The notes: a model not told the origin generated them from the sequence alone. A DNA stretch of 64,000 nt from Rhodococcus koreensis (GCF_900105905.1 NZ_FNSV01000005.1:434001-498000); one strand, 5' to 3'. Counted from the stretch's first letter, positions 20,204 through 29,639 are shown. Numbers and translations: made by a program.

Positions 20204-20810
20204 ATGGGAGTGCTCGGCGCCGCCCGCACCCTGTTGCGGGTGCAGTACGAGATCGTCCGGGCCCCGATGTCCTTCCTCGACGAGGCCGTGCTGCCGGTCG
20301 TCTTCGACGACGGCCGCCCCGGCCCGGTTGGCGTGCGAGCCCGTCGACGGCGTCGGGGGCCGGACGGGACGAACTAGTTGACCGTGATGACGATGCCCCC
20401 TTCCAGACCGTGTGCCCGGAGACGGCCGGACTCGTCGTCGACGGCAGCGACCTGCCCCTCTGCAACGCCGTCCTGACCCACCTCTACCGGCTGCCGCTGA
20501 CCGGGCAGTCCAGCGCCGCCGGCACCGCCGCTACATCATCCACCTCCGGCGACCTCCCCGATCACCCGCGGACTCGAGGAGAACATCACCCACTTCACCC
20601 GGCTCGGGCAACACCTCGATCCGGGCGCCCAACTCGCCATCTACCGCCCGCTCGACCGAACCCCCGCTTCCGACACCGAGGCCCGCTTTCCCGACCTGGT
20701 CGGCAGGCTGGCCCGCACGTTCACCGTGACCTCCCCGGGTCCTGACCCGGCCCGGGCCCGCGCACTGGGAGACCGTCCGTACCCTCACCGAGGCGTATCT
20801 GTGACACCCG
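20204..20810 (+). pseudogene. Remnant of an unrecognised gene, several frames
   Basis: ATG 20204 has GGGAGGACACCCG upstream and reads MGVLGAARTLLRVQYEIVRA, then APMSFLDEAVLPVVFDD, before stopping at 20375. Good coding bias continues in other frames: QTVCPETAGLVVDGSDL, LCNAVLTHLYRLPLTG near 20410-20510 and LEENITHFTRLGQHLDPGAQ and FPDLVGRLARTFTVTS near 20570-20730. These look like successive pieces of one gene split by several indels. No family is recognised. Confidence 0.5.
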
Positions 20811-21198
20811 GCAGCCAGGACCGCCGAATGCACCGCAACCGCGTGCCCGCCTCTCGATCGTCGCCGAACTCCGAACTGCAACTACACCGCACCACCGCGC
20901 ACCGATGGGAGAGATCCAGCCGGGCGACAGCGGTGGGATGCTCACGCACCATGGGTGTGGACCCCGGGAGTGGATAGTCGACCGCCGTCGGATTGTCATG
21001 GTTCTTCAACGTCCGGTACCGGTCCTGGGAGCAGCAGGTCTTCACCGAACAGCACACCCAGCGACGCACCGACACGTCCTCTCCCGCCTGCAGAAGACCC
21101 TCCTCGCTGGTCGACCACTACCACCGCCGCCGGAAGAACGAGGACTGCAGTGTCTCCGACGGTGCCGAGCACGCAGAGTGACCGCAGTCCTCGAGGGA

Positions 21199-21580
21199 TC
21201 AGGGACAAACGGGTCCGACCAGGGTGTAGATCTGCTGCGTCTGGGTGCGGTGCCCCAGTTCTCGGCCAGCTCTCCGATCGCCGCGATGACGGTCTGCTCG
21301 TCGACGCCGTTGGCGAGGTCGATGCAGGGTTCGATGGCGATGTGTTTGATCAACGCGTCGTTGCGATGAATCGCCAGGTCCGGGTACCGGCCGCGCAACA
21401 CGGCGACGATGCGTTGAGGTCGGCATGGTAGCGGTCCATCACCGCGGCCCGGTCCATTTCCTCCACGGCGCCGGTGGTCTCGGAGGTGGCCGTGGTTGCG
21501 TCGGGATGGGTGTCGGAGCTGCAGGACACCACCGCACCGACCGTGGCCGCGGCGACACCGATCACACCGGCGGACTTCAT
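21199..21580 (-). pseudogene. Lipoprotein gene with two frameshifts
   Basis: ATG 21580 begins a lipoprotein signal peptide (MKSAGVIGVAAATVGAVVSC, lipobox ending in Cys) followed by a Thr/Ser-rich linker and AVMDRYHADL. Near 21410 the frame changes and continues as QRIVAVLRGRYPDLAIHRND, then IEPCIDLANGVDEQTVIAAI. Near 21250 it changes again to TQTQQIYTLVGPVCP and stops at 21199. The repaired protein would be about 127 aa, exported and lipid-anchored. It resembles small mycobacterial Lpp-type lipoproteins in layout only. Confidence 0.65.
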
Positions 21581-21637
21581 GACCGCAGGCTACTGCGTAA
21601 CCCCGAGCAACGGCAGGCGAAGCCGACGGAGACGCGA

Positions 21638-21811
21638 TCAGCCGTTGATCGGTTCGCCGATCGCAACAGGTCCGGGGCAACCCGGGGTGGCGCACTCGTA
21701 CAGGTCGGTCTCGATCAGCACGCCGCCCAGGCTGGCATAGATGTAGTGCCGGAATGCGGCCTGACCGCACGTCACACAATCCTGATCGATCTGAATCCAC
21801 TCGCCTCCCAC
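21638..21811 (-). CDS. Small zinc-ribbon-like protein
   Basis: From GTG 21811 the 57-aa product has CVTC near residue 12 and CATPGC near residue 45, the spacing of a small zinc ribbon, around a RHYIYASLGGVLIETDLYE core. No ribosome binding site is clear. It is next to the left end of the IS630 element, which may have displaced its promoter. Confidence 0.55.
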   Translation of the reverse strand: MGGEWIQIDQDCVTCGQAAFRHYIYASLGGVLIETDLYECATPGCPGPVAIGEPING

Positions 21812-21909
21812 GGGACGAATCCTAAGCGGACGCGACCGCCCAGCGACCGGTCGGTGCTTGGATTTGACGCGACGAAGCCCGCCTTCACCGATCGGATTCC
21901 CACCAGATC

Positions 21910-23060
21910 TAGTGGTGTGTCTCTGATTTAGCTGATCTTTTCCAGTGCGACGCGGCCGCGCGCAACCTTGGCGAGGATGGATTCGGCGGTCGCGGTCCAT
22001 TCGTACGGTCGGGGGCTTTCATTGTGGGCATCGAGGTATTCCTCAATGGAGGCGATGAGGTGCGGTACGGAGTGAAAGACCCCGCGCCGCAGAGCTTTAT
22101 CAGTCAGCTCTCGGAACCAACGTTCGACGAGATTAAGCCACGAGGAGGAGGTGGGAGTGAAGTGCAGGTGGAACCGTGGATGCTTATCGAGCCAAGCCCG
22201 GACCTTCTCGTGCTTGTGGGTGGCGTAGTTGTCCAGGATCAGATGGATCTCCAAGTCCTTGGGCACCTCACGGTCGATGGTGCGCAGAAATCTCAAGAAC
22301 TCCTGGTGACGGTGGCGCGGCAGGCACTGGCCGATCACCTTGCCGGTAAGGACGTCGAGCGCGGCAAACAAGGTGGTGGTGCCGTGACGCTTGTAGTCGT
22401 GGGTCATCGTCTCGCCGCGGCCCTTGATCATCGGGAGCGAGGCCTGGGTCCGGTCGAGGGCTTGCACCGACGACTTCTCGTCCGCGCACAACACGATCGC
22501 CCGCTCGGGCGGGTTCAGATACAGACCGACGACGTCGACGAGCTTGTCCTCGAATCGCGGATCATTCGACAGTTTGAACGTCTCGACCCGGTGTGGCTTG
22601 AGTCCGCGAGCGGACCACACGCGCTGGACGGTGTCCTTGGAGACCCCGACATACTCTGCGATCGTCCGGCAACTCCAATGAGTCTCGCCTTTCGGGCGGT
22701 AGTTCTGCGTCAGGTCCACGATCTCATCGATCTTCTCCTGCGGGATCGAGGGCTTGCGACCACGACCCTTGCGCACCTCACCCAACCGCGCCATGCCGTC
22801 CTCGGCGAACCGCGCCCGCCAGTTCGCCACCGATCCCGGCGATACCGACAATGCCTGCGCGATGGCCGTGTTGGCCATGCCCTCGGACGCCATCAAGAGC
22901 GCCTTGGCCCGCACCACCTCCCGGTGTGCACCCGTCTGCGACCGCGCCAACGACTCGAGTACAACGCGCTGCCCATCGGAAATCTCCAAAGCTGGTACCG
23001 GGTTCCTCATGTACGGATTCTATCGAATCGATCAAGAATTATTTGCGAGACACACCACTA
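21910..23060. mobile_element. IS630-family insertion sequence
   Basis: The element is bounded by GTGGTGTGTCTC (21912-21923) and its inverted copy GAGACACACCAC (23047-23058). It is flanked by TA on each side (21910-21911, 23059-23060), the target duplication typical of IS630/Tc1 elements. Removing it joins AGATC-TA-GATC, so it entered the centre of a palindrome. Both ends and the transposase are intact, so it may be active. Confidence 0.92.
21928..23010 (-). CDS. IS630-family transposase
   Basis: The 360-aa product has an N-terminal helix-turn-helix (EGMANTAIAQALSVSPGSVA, NWRARFAEDG), a second HTH (SCRTIAEYVGVSKDTVQRVW), and the DDE domain: IVLCADEKSSVQALDR, HLILDNYATHKHEKV and SSSWLNLVERWFRELTDKAL. 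The catalytic D, D and E are present. It fills the element between the inverted repeats, leaving 15-50 bp at each end. Confidence 0.95.
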   Translation of the reverse strand: MRNPVPALEISDGQRVVLESLARSQTGAHREVVRAKALLMASEGMANTAIAQALSVSPGSVANWRARFAEDGMARLGEVRKGRGRKPSIPQEKIDEIVDLTQNYRPKGETHWSCRTIAEYVGVSKDTVQRVWSARGLKPHRVETFKLSNDPRFEDKLVDVVGLYLNPPERAIVLCADEKSSVQALDRTQASLPMIKGRGETMTHDYKRHGTTTLFAALDVLTGKVIGQCLPRHRHQEFLRFLRTIDREVPKDLEIHLILDNYATHKHEKVRAWLDKHPRFHLHFTPTSSSWLNLVERWFRELTDKALRRGVFHSVPHLIASIEEYLDAHNESPRPYEWTATAESILAKVARGRVALEKIS

Positions 23061-23392
23061 GATCGCGGCCGACGCACCACCGGCGCCGCCGAGCTCACCT
23101 GTGGGACGTCGTCGATCGCGTGGGAGATAACCACGATCTCGTTGAGCGGGAACGCTACCCGGCGGGTTACCGTGCGCGCCACTGCCCGAACTATCGGCAG
23201 CTGTTCTTAGGCGGCGTCAATCCGCAACTCAGTGTTGGTCGCCGATTCGGTGCTCTATCATGGTTACCGCCGCGGCTGCTAATCGTTCCATCGAGCGGGA
23301 AACGTCGAACGCTGCATCTTCAGCTCCCCGCGGCAGGACTACAGAGATGGCGGAAGTTTCTGTACCGCAATCACACCACCTCACCGGTCGAG
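23061..23392. other. Gap between IS630 and SRPBCC gene
   Basis: About 330 bp with no supported gene; base composition is less GC-rich than average (near 23210-23290). No repeat or promoter is clear. Confidence 0.4.
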
Positions 23393-23854
23393 TCACGGGG
23401 CGGGTGGGTCGACTTCGCCGCGCCATCCGCCGGTCTCGTTCCCGCGGTGCTCGATGAACTCCTTGAACTTCTTCATGTCGGCCTTGACTCGGTGACCGAG
23501 AACGCCGAGCTTGTCGGCAGCGTTCTCCACGAACCCTTCCGGGTCGACATCCATCTGGGCGGTCACCCAGGTCTTGTCATCGTCAAGACGGTGGAGGGTG
23601 ATGACCCCGGCGTGGTTCGGGCCCGAATCCGAGGTCCAGGCCACCCGTTCGTCCGGATGCTGCTCGGTGATGGTTGCATCGAACTCACGGACCTGGCCCG
23701 CCACATCGATCACCCAGTGCACATGCGTGTCGTCGAGTTGGCGGATCTCCCGAACCCCCTCCATGAACTGCGGAAACGCCTCGAACTGAGTCCATTGGTC
23801 GTACGCGACCCGGATAGGAACATCGACATCGATGGCTTCGGTGATTGTGCTCAT
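23393..23854 (-). CDS. SRPBCC-family (polyketide cyclase/dehydrase-like) protein
   Basis: ATG 23854 starts a 153-aa protein: EAIDVDVPIRVAYDQWTQFE, FPQFMEGVREIRQLDDTHVH, ITEQHPDERVAWTSDSG and KADMKKFKEFIEHRG at the end. This is the START/Bet v1-like fold of the polyketide_cyc2 (cyclase/dehydrase) family, which binds hydrophobic ligands. In actinobacteria such proteins are often linked to stress and are rarely enzymes with a known substrate. It is divergent from the epimerase gene, about 170 bp away. Confidence 0.88.
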   Translation of the reverse strand: MSTITEAIDVDVPIRVAYDQWTQFEAFPQFMEGVREIRQLDDTHVHWVIDVAGQVREFDATITEQHPDERVAWTSDSGPNHAGVITLHRLDDDKTWVTAQMDVDPEGFVENAADKLGVLGHRVKADMKKFKEFIEHRGNETGGWRGEVDPPAP

Positions 23855-24026
23855 TACAACCCGCTTACCCGACACCCCCGCATCGAACACACCCAATCCC
23901 AATTCGAATCGTCGGATCGCCCGACCGAAACAGGCGCCACACCGAAACAGCGGCCGATTCGACCCGGGGAAAGGTCTGGCGAAAATGTGACGGTTACCTA
24001 CCTGCGTGAAGGGTAATCGGGTCGAC

Positions 24027-25091
24027 ATGAACAGCTCTCCTGGCCTGAAGGTCGTGGTGATCGGCGCGACCGGCAATGTGGGGACCAGCGTCATCGACGC
24101 ACTCAGCCGCGAATCCGCGATCGCCGAGATCATCGGCGTCGCGCGACGCCCGAGCAACTGGAACCCCTCACACACCACGTTCCTCACCGCGGACGCAGCA
24201 CACGACGACATGAACGAGGTGGTGCGCGGCGCGGATGTCGTGGTCCATCTCGCGTGGTTGTTCCAGCCCACCCACCGCCCGCAGCACACGTGGACCAACA
24301 ATGTCCTCGGCGCGATCCGGGTCTTCGAAGCAGCGGCGGCGGAGTCGGTCCCCGCCGTCGTCTACGCATCCTCGGTGGCCGCGTACTCCCCCGGCCCCTC
24401 GGATAGGAAGGTCGACGAAAAGTGGCCGACCCATGGCTGGCCCGCAGCCGCCTACCCCCGGGAAAAGGCGTACCTCGAGCGGTGGCTCGATACGTACGAA
24501 ACCCGGCATCCGAGCATCCGCGTCGTGCGGATGCGCCCCGGATTCATCTTCAAACGAGAATCAGCGACCTCGCAACGCCGACTGTTCCTCGGCCCGCTGC
24601 TCCCCCGCCGACTCGTACGCCCGGACCGAATCCCACTGGTGCCCTTCGTGAACGATCTTCGGGTGCAGGTGCTCCACACCGAGGACGCAGCCGCCGCATA
24701 CGCGGCAGCGGTGGTGAACCCGGTACACGGTGCGTTCAATCTGGCCGCCGAGCCACCCGTGGACGGTGCGTTCCTCGCACAAGCCTTCGGTGCCCGCGGT
24801 GTGCGGGTCGCCCCCTTCATCGTCCGCTCCGCCGTGGCGGTGGGCTGGCACCTGCACCTCATCCCCGCCTCGCCGGGACTGTTCGAGACGGTCCTGCAGA
24901 TTCCATTGATGGACTGCTCCCGAGCTCGCGACGAGTTGAGCTGGACACCTCGACATTCACCCCAGGAGACCCTCGACGAGTTCCTGCTCGGAGTTCATGA
25001 CGGAGCAGGGTTACCTACACCGCCCCTGCACCCGGACACCACCGCTAATCGGTTGCGGGAGTTCGCAACCGGGGTAGGCCAGCAAGCCTGA
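24027..25091 (+). CDS. NAD-dependent epimerase/dehydratase
   Basis: ATG 24027 is preferred over GTG 24006 because GAAGGG lies at better spacing. The 354-aa product has the Rossmann motif VVVIGATGNVGTSVIDAL at residues 9-26, DVVVHLAW, AVVYASSVAAYSPG, and the catalytic YPREKAYLE (YxxxK) near residue 148, fitting an extended short-chain dehydrogenase. The substrate is not evident; mid-chain PLLPRRLVRPDRIPLVPFVN and the C-terminus are family-specific. It is divergent from the SRPBCC gene and may share control with it. Confidence 0.88.
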   Translation: MNSSPGLKVVVIGATGNVGTSVIDALSRESAIAEIIGVARRPSNWNPSHTTFLTADAAHDDMNEVVRGADVVVHLAWLFQPTHRPQHTWTNNVLGAIRVFEAAAAESVPAVVYASSVAAYSPGPSDRKVDEKWPTHGWPAAAYPREKAYLERWLDTYETRHPSIRVVRMRPGFIFKRESATSQRRLFLGPLLPRRLVRPDRIPLVPFVNDLRVQVLHTEDAAAAYAAAVVNPVHGAFNLAAEPPVDGAFLAQAFGARGVRVAPFIVRSAVAVGWHLHLIPASPGLFETVLQIPLMDCSRARDELSWTPRHSPQETLDEFLLGVHDGAGLPTPPLHPDTTANRLREFATGVGQQA

Positions 25092-25142
25092 AACGCCACA
25101 AACGACCCGGCATGCGGTTCGGCCGTATCGGTGATCGGTAGG

Positions 25143-25500
25143 TCAGGGCTGGGAGGTGTCGTCGCGGCTCCAGGTCTCGGTTTGTGTCAGCCAGTACAGG
25201 TAGGCCAGCGCGGGTACGACCGTGACCGCGGCCAGGCCCACGACGACGAGCAGCCCGACGAGAGTGGCCGGAGCCCCAGCGGCGTCGTCGATCAGAACCT
25301 GGTCGACGAGGATCCACGGTGTTCGCGCGACGCCGTAGTTGCGACGAAGGACGAGAACCAGAGTGGCGGCCCCCGCGGCGGCGGACAAGACGACGAGGGG
25401 CAGCGCGCGGCCGAGCAGACCGTCACCGAGTGTGGGCGCATCGCGGCGTATCGGTGCGATCGCCGCGAGCGCGACCACCCTGTCCCGGCGCCGACCAGGG
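25143..25500 (-). pseudogene. C-terminal fragment of a cytochrome bd oxidase subunit II-like gene
   Basis: The frame reads RRNYGVARTPWILVDQVLID, DAAGAPATLVGLLVVVGLA and VVPALAYLYWLTQTETW before the stop. This fits the last two membrane spans of actinobacterial CydB-like proteins, where a GVAxxPxxL loop is followed by AAxPxATLxxLLVV and a final span with YxxL. Nothing upstream continues the protein, so only about a quarter survives. No cydA is present. The assignment is by eye. Confidence 0.5.
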
Positions 25501-25705
25501 CGGTACGCGGCCGGAGGCGGCGGCGCCGGCAACCGCGATCGGTCCGCCTCACTCACGCCGGCGTGCGCGGCACGGGTACCGGAGGCTCGGTGTCGGTGGG
25601 CTGAGTGAGTCCGGATCACGGTCTGCATCGACCGGTCTGCTTCGGGGTACACGGCAAGCACCCGCTCCCTGTCCTTGGGGTGGTTCTCGGCGGGAGGAGG
25701 AGATC

Positions 25706-26845
25706 ATGGTCTCGACCGACCCCGGTGATCCCGAACCTTTTCGCCTCGACGACCGTGACCTGTGTCCCAGCGTCGGCGTCGAAGAGGAATTCGTCCTCGT
25801 CGACCCGGCCACCGGTGCCCCGTTTCCCGGCAACACCGCCGTCGCCCAGGTCGGGAAAACGCTCGGCATCGACCTGCAACTGGAACTGTCGACCTGCCAG
25901 ATCGAGACCGCGACCCCGCCCTGCACCAGCACCTCCGAGCTGCGGACCGAACTGCTCCGCACCCGCCGACTCGCGGCCGCCGCCGCCACCACCGCCGGTG
26001 CCCGCCTGCTGGCCACCGGCGTCCCACCCCTCGGACCGATACCGCGGTCCATCACCGACGTGCCCCGCTACCGGCGGCTGGCCGAGCACTACCGGCAGCT
26101 CGGCGACCAAGTGATCTGCGGATGCCACGTCCACGTCGGCATCCCCGACCGCGACACCGCCGCCGCGGTCTGCAACCATCTGAGGCCGTGGCTGCCCGCC
26201 CTGCTGGCCCTCGCCGCGAACTCCCCCATCACCGACGGCCGCGACACCGGCTACGCCAGCTGGCGACACATGCTCTGGTCACGCTGGCCCAGCGCCGGAC
26301 CGCCCCCACACTTGCGGTCCGCCGCCCACTACGACGCCACCGTGACCGAGATGCTCGACCACGAAACCATCCTCGACACCGCCATGCTCTACTGGGACGT
26401 GCGCCTGTCCGCGCACCTGCCCACCATCGAAATCCGGGTCGCCGACGTGCCCGCCACCGCCGACGACGCCGTGCTGATCGCGGCACTGATCCGCGCACTG
26501 GTCGTCACCGCCCACACCGCCGTTCACCAGGTCCGCACCGTCACCCCGGTCGACCCCCACCGCCTGCGGGCGGCGTACTGGCGGGCCGCCCGCGACGGAC
26601 TCGACGGGCACGGCATCGACCCGGTCACCGGCCACCTGGTCCCCGCTCCCGACCTGATCCTGCGACTGCTCGACCACATCCGCCCCGCCCTCGAACACAC
26701 CGGCGATTACCAACAAGCGCACCAAGCCCTGCACACGGTCCTCGCCCGCGGCAACGGCGCCACCCAGCAACGCCGCACCCTCACTACCGGCACCCCACAT
26801 GACCTGATCGACATGATCGGCCGGACCACCCTCGCCGAGACGTGA
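25706..26845 (+). CDS. YbdK-type carboxylate-amine ligase (glutamate-cysteine ligase 2 family)
   Basis: ATG 25706 follows GGGAGGAGGAGATC. The 379-aa protein has VGVEEEFVLVDPATG near residue 18, LELSTCQIETATPPC, the CGCHVHVGIPDRDTA segment near 135, LAANSPITDGRDTGYASWRH and a late TIEIRVADVPAT, all typical of the YbdK/GCS2 family. Members ligate the gamma-carboxylate of glutamate to an amine using ATP; the physiological amine is unclear because these actinobacteria use mycothiol, not glutathione. Length and motifs are normal. Confidence 0.93.
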   Translation: MVSTDPGDPEPFRLDDRDLCPSVGVEEEFVLVDPATGAPFPGNTAVAQVGKTLGIDLQLELSTCQIETATPPCTSTSELRTELLRTRRLAAAAATTAGARLLATGVPPLGPIPRSITDVPRYRRLAEHYRQLGDQVICGCHVHVGIPDRDTAAAVCNHLRPWLPALLALAANSPITDGRDTGYASWRHMLWSRWPSAGPPPHLRSAAHYDATVTEMLDHETILDTAMLYWDVRLSAHLPTIEIRVADVPATADDAVLIAALIRALVVTAHTAVHQVRTVTPVDPHRLRAAYWRAARDGLDGHGIDPVTGHLVPAPDLILRLLDHIRPALEHTGDYQQAHQALHTVLARGNGATQQRRTLTTGTPHDLIDMIGRTTLAET

Positions 26846-26939
26846 ATGCTTTTCGGCGCTCCGCCGGCCCGCAGCGGGTACAGGCCGGCAACTTCGGGGT
26901 ACCCGATGTGCAGACACACCAGTGAAGCGAGGAGGAATC

Positions 26940-27197
26940 ATGCCCCGGGCGTCGATCAAGGACGAGAAGGTGTACCAGGAGGTGCGCAAGGATGGTGCAT
27001 CCAAGGAGAAAGCGGCACGGATCGCGAACTCGGCCGCCAACCGCGGCCGATCCGGCACCGGCCGCAAGGGCGGCAAGTCGTCCTCGTACGAGGACTGGAC
27101 CGTGGACGAGCTGAAGAAGAAGGCGAAAGAGGTCGGCCTGTCCGGATACTCATCCAAAAGGAAGGGTGAGTTGATCGACGCACTCCGCAACCACTGA
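26940..27197 (+). CDS. DUF7218/Rho-N-like small DNA-binding protein
   Basis: ATG 26940 has a strong AGCGAGGAGGAATC upstream. The 85-aa product has ASIKDEKVYQEVRKDGASKE, KAARIANSAANRG, a basic GRKGGKSS linker, then YEDWTVDELKKKAKEVGLSG and SSKRKGELIDALRNH. The second half is a SAP/Rho N-terminal-type helix pair that binds nucleic acid. It is common as a small stress-related gene in actinobacteria; exact role unknown. Confidence 0.85.
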   Translation: MPRASIKDEKVYQEVRKDGASKEKAARIANSAANRGRSGTGRKGGKSSSYEDWTVDELKKKAKEVGLSGYSSKRKGELIDALRNH

Positions 27198-27332
27198 GAT
27201 CGCGAAAACCAATGTGGTACCGCCGGGTGCCCGCGGCAGATCGGTTCACGACGACACCGGAACCGGCGCCGGCGCTCACCCTTCCGGGACGAAAACGGCC
27301 GGTAAGGGGCCGCACTCCTGGACCCGAACACG

Positions 27333-27830
27333 GTGACGACGATGACGCTGAAGCACTCAACCCGCCCTCCGGATGCGACGAGGTTTCGCGCACGACTCGA
27401 GGCAGCACAACGCGTCGTGATGACCGCCCACCGCTGCACCGAGGAGCAGGCGTTCGACGAACTGCTCGACGTCGCCTCCCGGCGCCATCTGGACTTCGCC
27501 CACTTCGTCGACGAGTTCACCGCAATCACCGACCCCGCAGTCAACCTGACACCCGCCGATGACCACTCCAGTGCCCGGGCGATCGCGCATGAGCACCGGC
27601 AACTGCTGGCCCACTGCACTCACCAGACCGAGATCAGGGACATAGCCATCAGTCCACCGCAGGTGCGATGCCGTGTTCCACCACAGCGGACCCGACGTTT
27701 CCCGGGCAGCGGACGAACGTTTCCGGCTCGTCGCGCGGGGCACCCCACCACTATCGGCGAAAGCAACTCCCCAGGGAACCGGCATCACCTTCACCGGGCC
27801 TGCGGGGACCGAATGCGAAGGCACACGAGG
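27333..27830 (+). CDS. ANTAR protein, in frame with the next gene
   Basis: The ATG (27333 or 27342) starts a product whose residues about 20-65 (RFRARLEAAQRVVMTAHRCT, EEQAFDELLDVASRRHLDF) fit an ANTAR domain. No stop follows: the frame runs through a low-complexity stretch and enters the HDEIRxWI protein in frame, ending only at 28137-28139. A 268-aa fusion is therefore possible. A separate start at 27831 with its own GAAGG site suggests the ANTAR gene lost its stop by an indel after about residue 85, where coding bias fades. Confidence 0.6.
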
Positions 27831-28139
27831 ATGAGTCTGCAGGTGCACGACACCATCGATCACGACGAGATCCGCCAGTGGATCCAACGCCACCACGGTG
27901 CGCCCGCCCGGAAACCGGACCCGGCCACGGCGAGCGCGGCCGAGGTTCTCCTGGTGGACTTCATCGGCGCCCGATCGGGTCACTATTTCGAACACATCTC
28001 GTGGGCGGACTGGTTCGCCTGGTTCGACGATCACCGGCTGTGCTTCCGCTACCCCACGAACCCGGACAGCCTGTTATTCCACCTGATTCGTCGCGAAGCG
28101 ACTCCGCCGAGCACCAAGATGGTCAACCTCGGCCCATGA
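27831..28139 (+). CDS. Small conserved protein, HDEIRxWI family (paralogue)
   Basis: From ATG 27831 the 102-aa product reads MSLQVHDTIDHDEIRQWIQR, then HHGAPARK, EVLLVDFIGA, HISWADWFAWFDDHRLCFRY and a charged C-terminus. It shares order and key positions with the protein at 2803-3081 (DHDEIR, HHGAPAR, W-x-x-WF, FD). Function unknown. It lies in frame behind an ANTAR segment; the two may be translated separately or as one protein. Confidence 0.72.
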   Translation: MSLQVHDTIDHDEIRQWIQRHHGAPARKPDPATASAAEVLLVDFIGARSGHYFEHISWADWFAWFDDHRLCFRYPTNPDSLLFHLIRREATPPSTKMVNLGP

Positions 28140-28369
28140 CCCCACCCGGTTGGATGCGGCCGCCGTGGACCTGCTTGGCGTGGTGCAGACTCCGCGCCCA
28201 GTGACGGTCCGGATGCGGTCCGGTCACCATTATCCGGTGCGGGGTCCGCTGTGTGGGCGGACCGGTTCGGCCCACTCCGTGTGCCACCGTGCCACGGCCG
28301 CGGGAGGGCGCCGCACGCCGACCGTGACCGAGACAACGGTGCGCCCCACCCCCACCACCCGCCCCTCCG
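28140..28369. other. Short GC-rich gap
   Basis: No supported gene. Open frames on both strands lack start signals. It separates the gene ending at 28139 from the tail of the HAD pseudogene. Confidence 0.35.
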
Positions 28370-28892
28370 GTCAGGGTCGCCCGCAACTTTCGCACGCCGA
28401 GTCCGGACAACCCGTCGAAGGAGTAGGCGCGGACACCCCGGCACCGCAGGACGGCCACGGCCTCGGATTCGACGTCGACGAACGCCGACAACCACGCACC
28501 GACGGCCCGACAGTGACCGGCCTTGACCTCGGCGGCGGCACGGTGATCACCGCGATTCCGCACAGCAACGCCCGGCCCAGCGGAAAACCGTTCGCGCTCA
28601 GCCACAACCGGGTCTGCCCCGCATAGGAGACCGGCCGGGTCGTCGATTACACCACCACGAACCCCAACCCGGCCACCGCCTCCACCACGTCCCGGCCCGG
28701 TTCGACGACGGCCGCCTGCCCGAGATGGGCGAAGAATTGCTGCCACGCTTGTCGGTGGCTTCGACCCGAGTCACCGACGGTCAGCAGGTGAGCGAAGGCC
28801 GACAGGTCCGCCACACCGCCGTCGAGGTCGAACATCACCACCCGCTCGCGTCCGCTCACCTCCTCGACCCTAGCCACCGGCCCCCCAGACAT
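28370..28892 (-). pseudogene. HAD-superfamily phosphatase-like gene with stop and frameshift
   Basis: From ATG 28892 the protein starts with GRERVVMFDLDGGVADLSAF, the HAD motif I (DLDG), and runs to VVEAVAGLGFVVV. A TAA at 28647-28649 then interrupts where related proteins have Tyr before STTRP. The same frame continues as STTRPVSYAGQTRLWLSANG, FPLGRALLC, and near 28555 a one-base shift leads to AEVKAGHCRAVGAWLSAFVD and AVLRCRGVRAYSF. The order matches the phosphatase half of polynucleotide kinase/phosphatase-like HAD proteins. Two lesions make it dead unless the sequence is wrong. Confidence 0.65.
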
Positions 28893-29175
28893 CCCGACGC
28901 CACGCCTGCACCGGGAAGGGGCCCGGGCTGTCGCACCAGAGTCGTAGAGCGCAACAACGGTGGCGGGCACCCACCAGCCCGGAACCCACGGATCTCGTGG
29001 ACCGGGCCGGTTTCGTGGACGTCGAGGAGCACAGTTCTGCACCGCGGGGATCTGACGGTGCGGGACAGCCGGACCGTATGGATTGCCCGACGCCCCTGAG
29101 CCCGACGGACGGAGTGGAACTCCCTCGGAGCACCCCGTCGGGGTCGGCGACCTACGTGGGCGACCTACAGCTGTG

Positions 29176-29250
29176 TCAGGAGCCGTTGATCACCAGATCC
29201 AACAGCCAGACCAGCCACGGTATGCCGCCCTCGATCGGCAACTCCCACAT
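29176..29250 (-). CDS. 24-aa hydrophobic peptide with strong ribosome binding site
   Basis: ATG 29250 is preceded by CTGGGAGGGAACG. The peptide MWELPIEGGIPWLVWLLDLV plus INGS is hydrophobic enough to enter the membrane. It could be a leader or small membrane peptide; its length makes it uncertain. Confidence 0.35.
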   Translation of the reverse strand: MWELPIEGGIPWLVWLLDLVINGS

Positions 29251-29315
29251 CGTTCCCTCCCAGTGTTTTTCGGTGCGTGACACCGTCATTGTGCCCGACC
29301 GCCATCGAGGGCGAT

Positions 29316-29560
29316 TCACACCGCCTCGCCGACGCCCTCGCTGACAAGGGCGTGCACTGACTCGACCAGCGACGTGGACACCCGCCACCGACCGCCATCG
29401 GTCTGCAACGACCCCACATCCCGGTCTGTTGACGTCCACAGATCCGGAGATTCATGTCCGTCGGCCCGGGCTTCCTCGTGTCCGTTGACATGTGGGTAGC
29501 GCACCACCGTTTCGGGTAACCGGACGGCGAATGACAACGCGGAGTGACCGATGTCGGCGG
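29316..29560 (-). CDS. Hypothetical protein, start unclear
   Basis: Coding bias is good from about 29560 to the TGA at 29316: IGHSALSFAVRLPETVVRYP, HVNGHEEARADGHESPDLWT, GGRWRVSTSLVESVHALVSE. No in-frame start with a good site is seen. A frameshift near 29560 could have removed the N-terminus. No domain recognised. Confidence 0.35.
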
Positions 29561-29639
29561 GGCGACGTCGAAGTGACTCAACAGATTGAATTGCGGTGCA
29601 TCCGACCGGATGCGCCGGACCGAGAGGGTGGACAGAATC

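Noticed and set aside
28150..28626. Plus-strand frame over the HAD pseudogene
   Set aside because: The minus strand has recognisable HAD motifs in the same place; the plus frame is open because of GC content.
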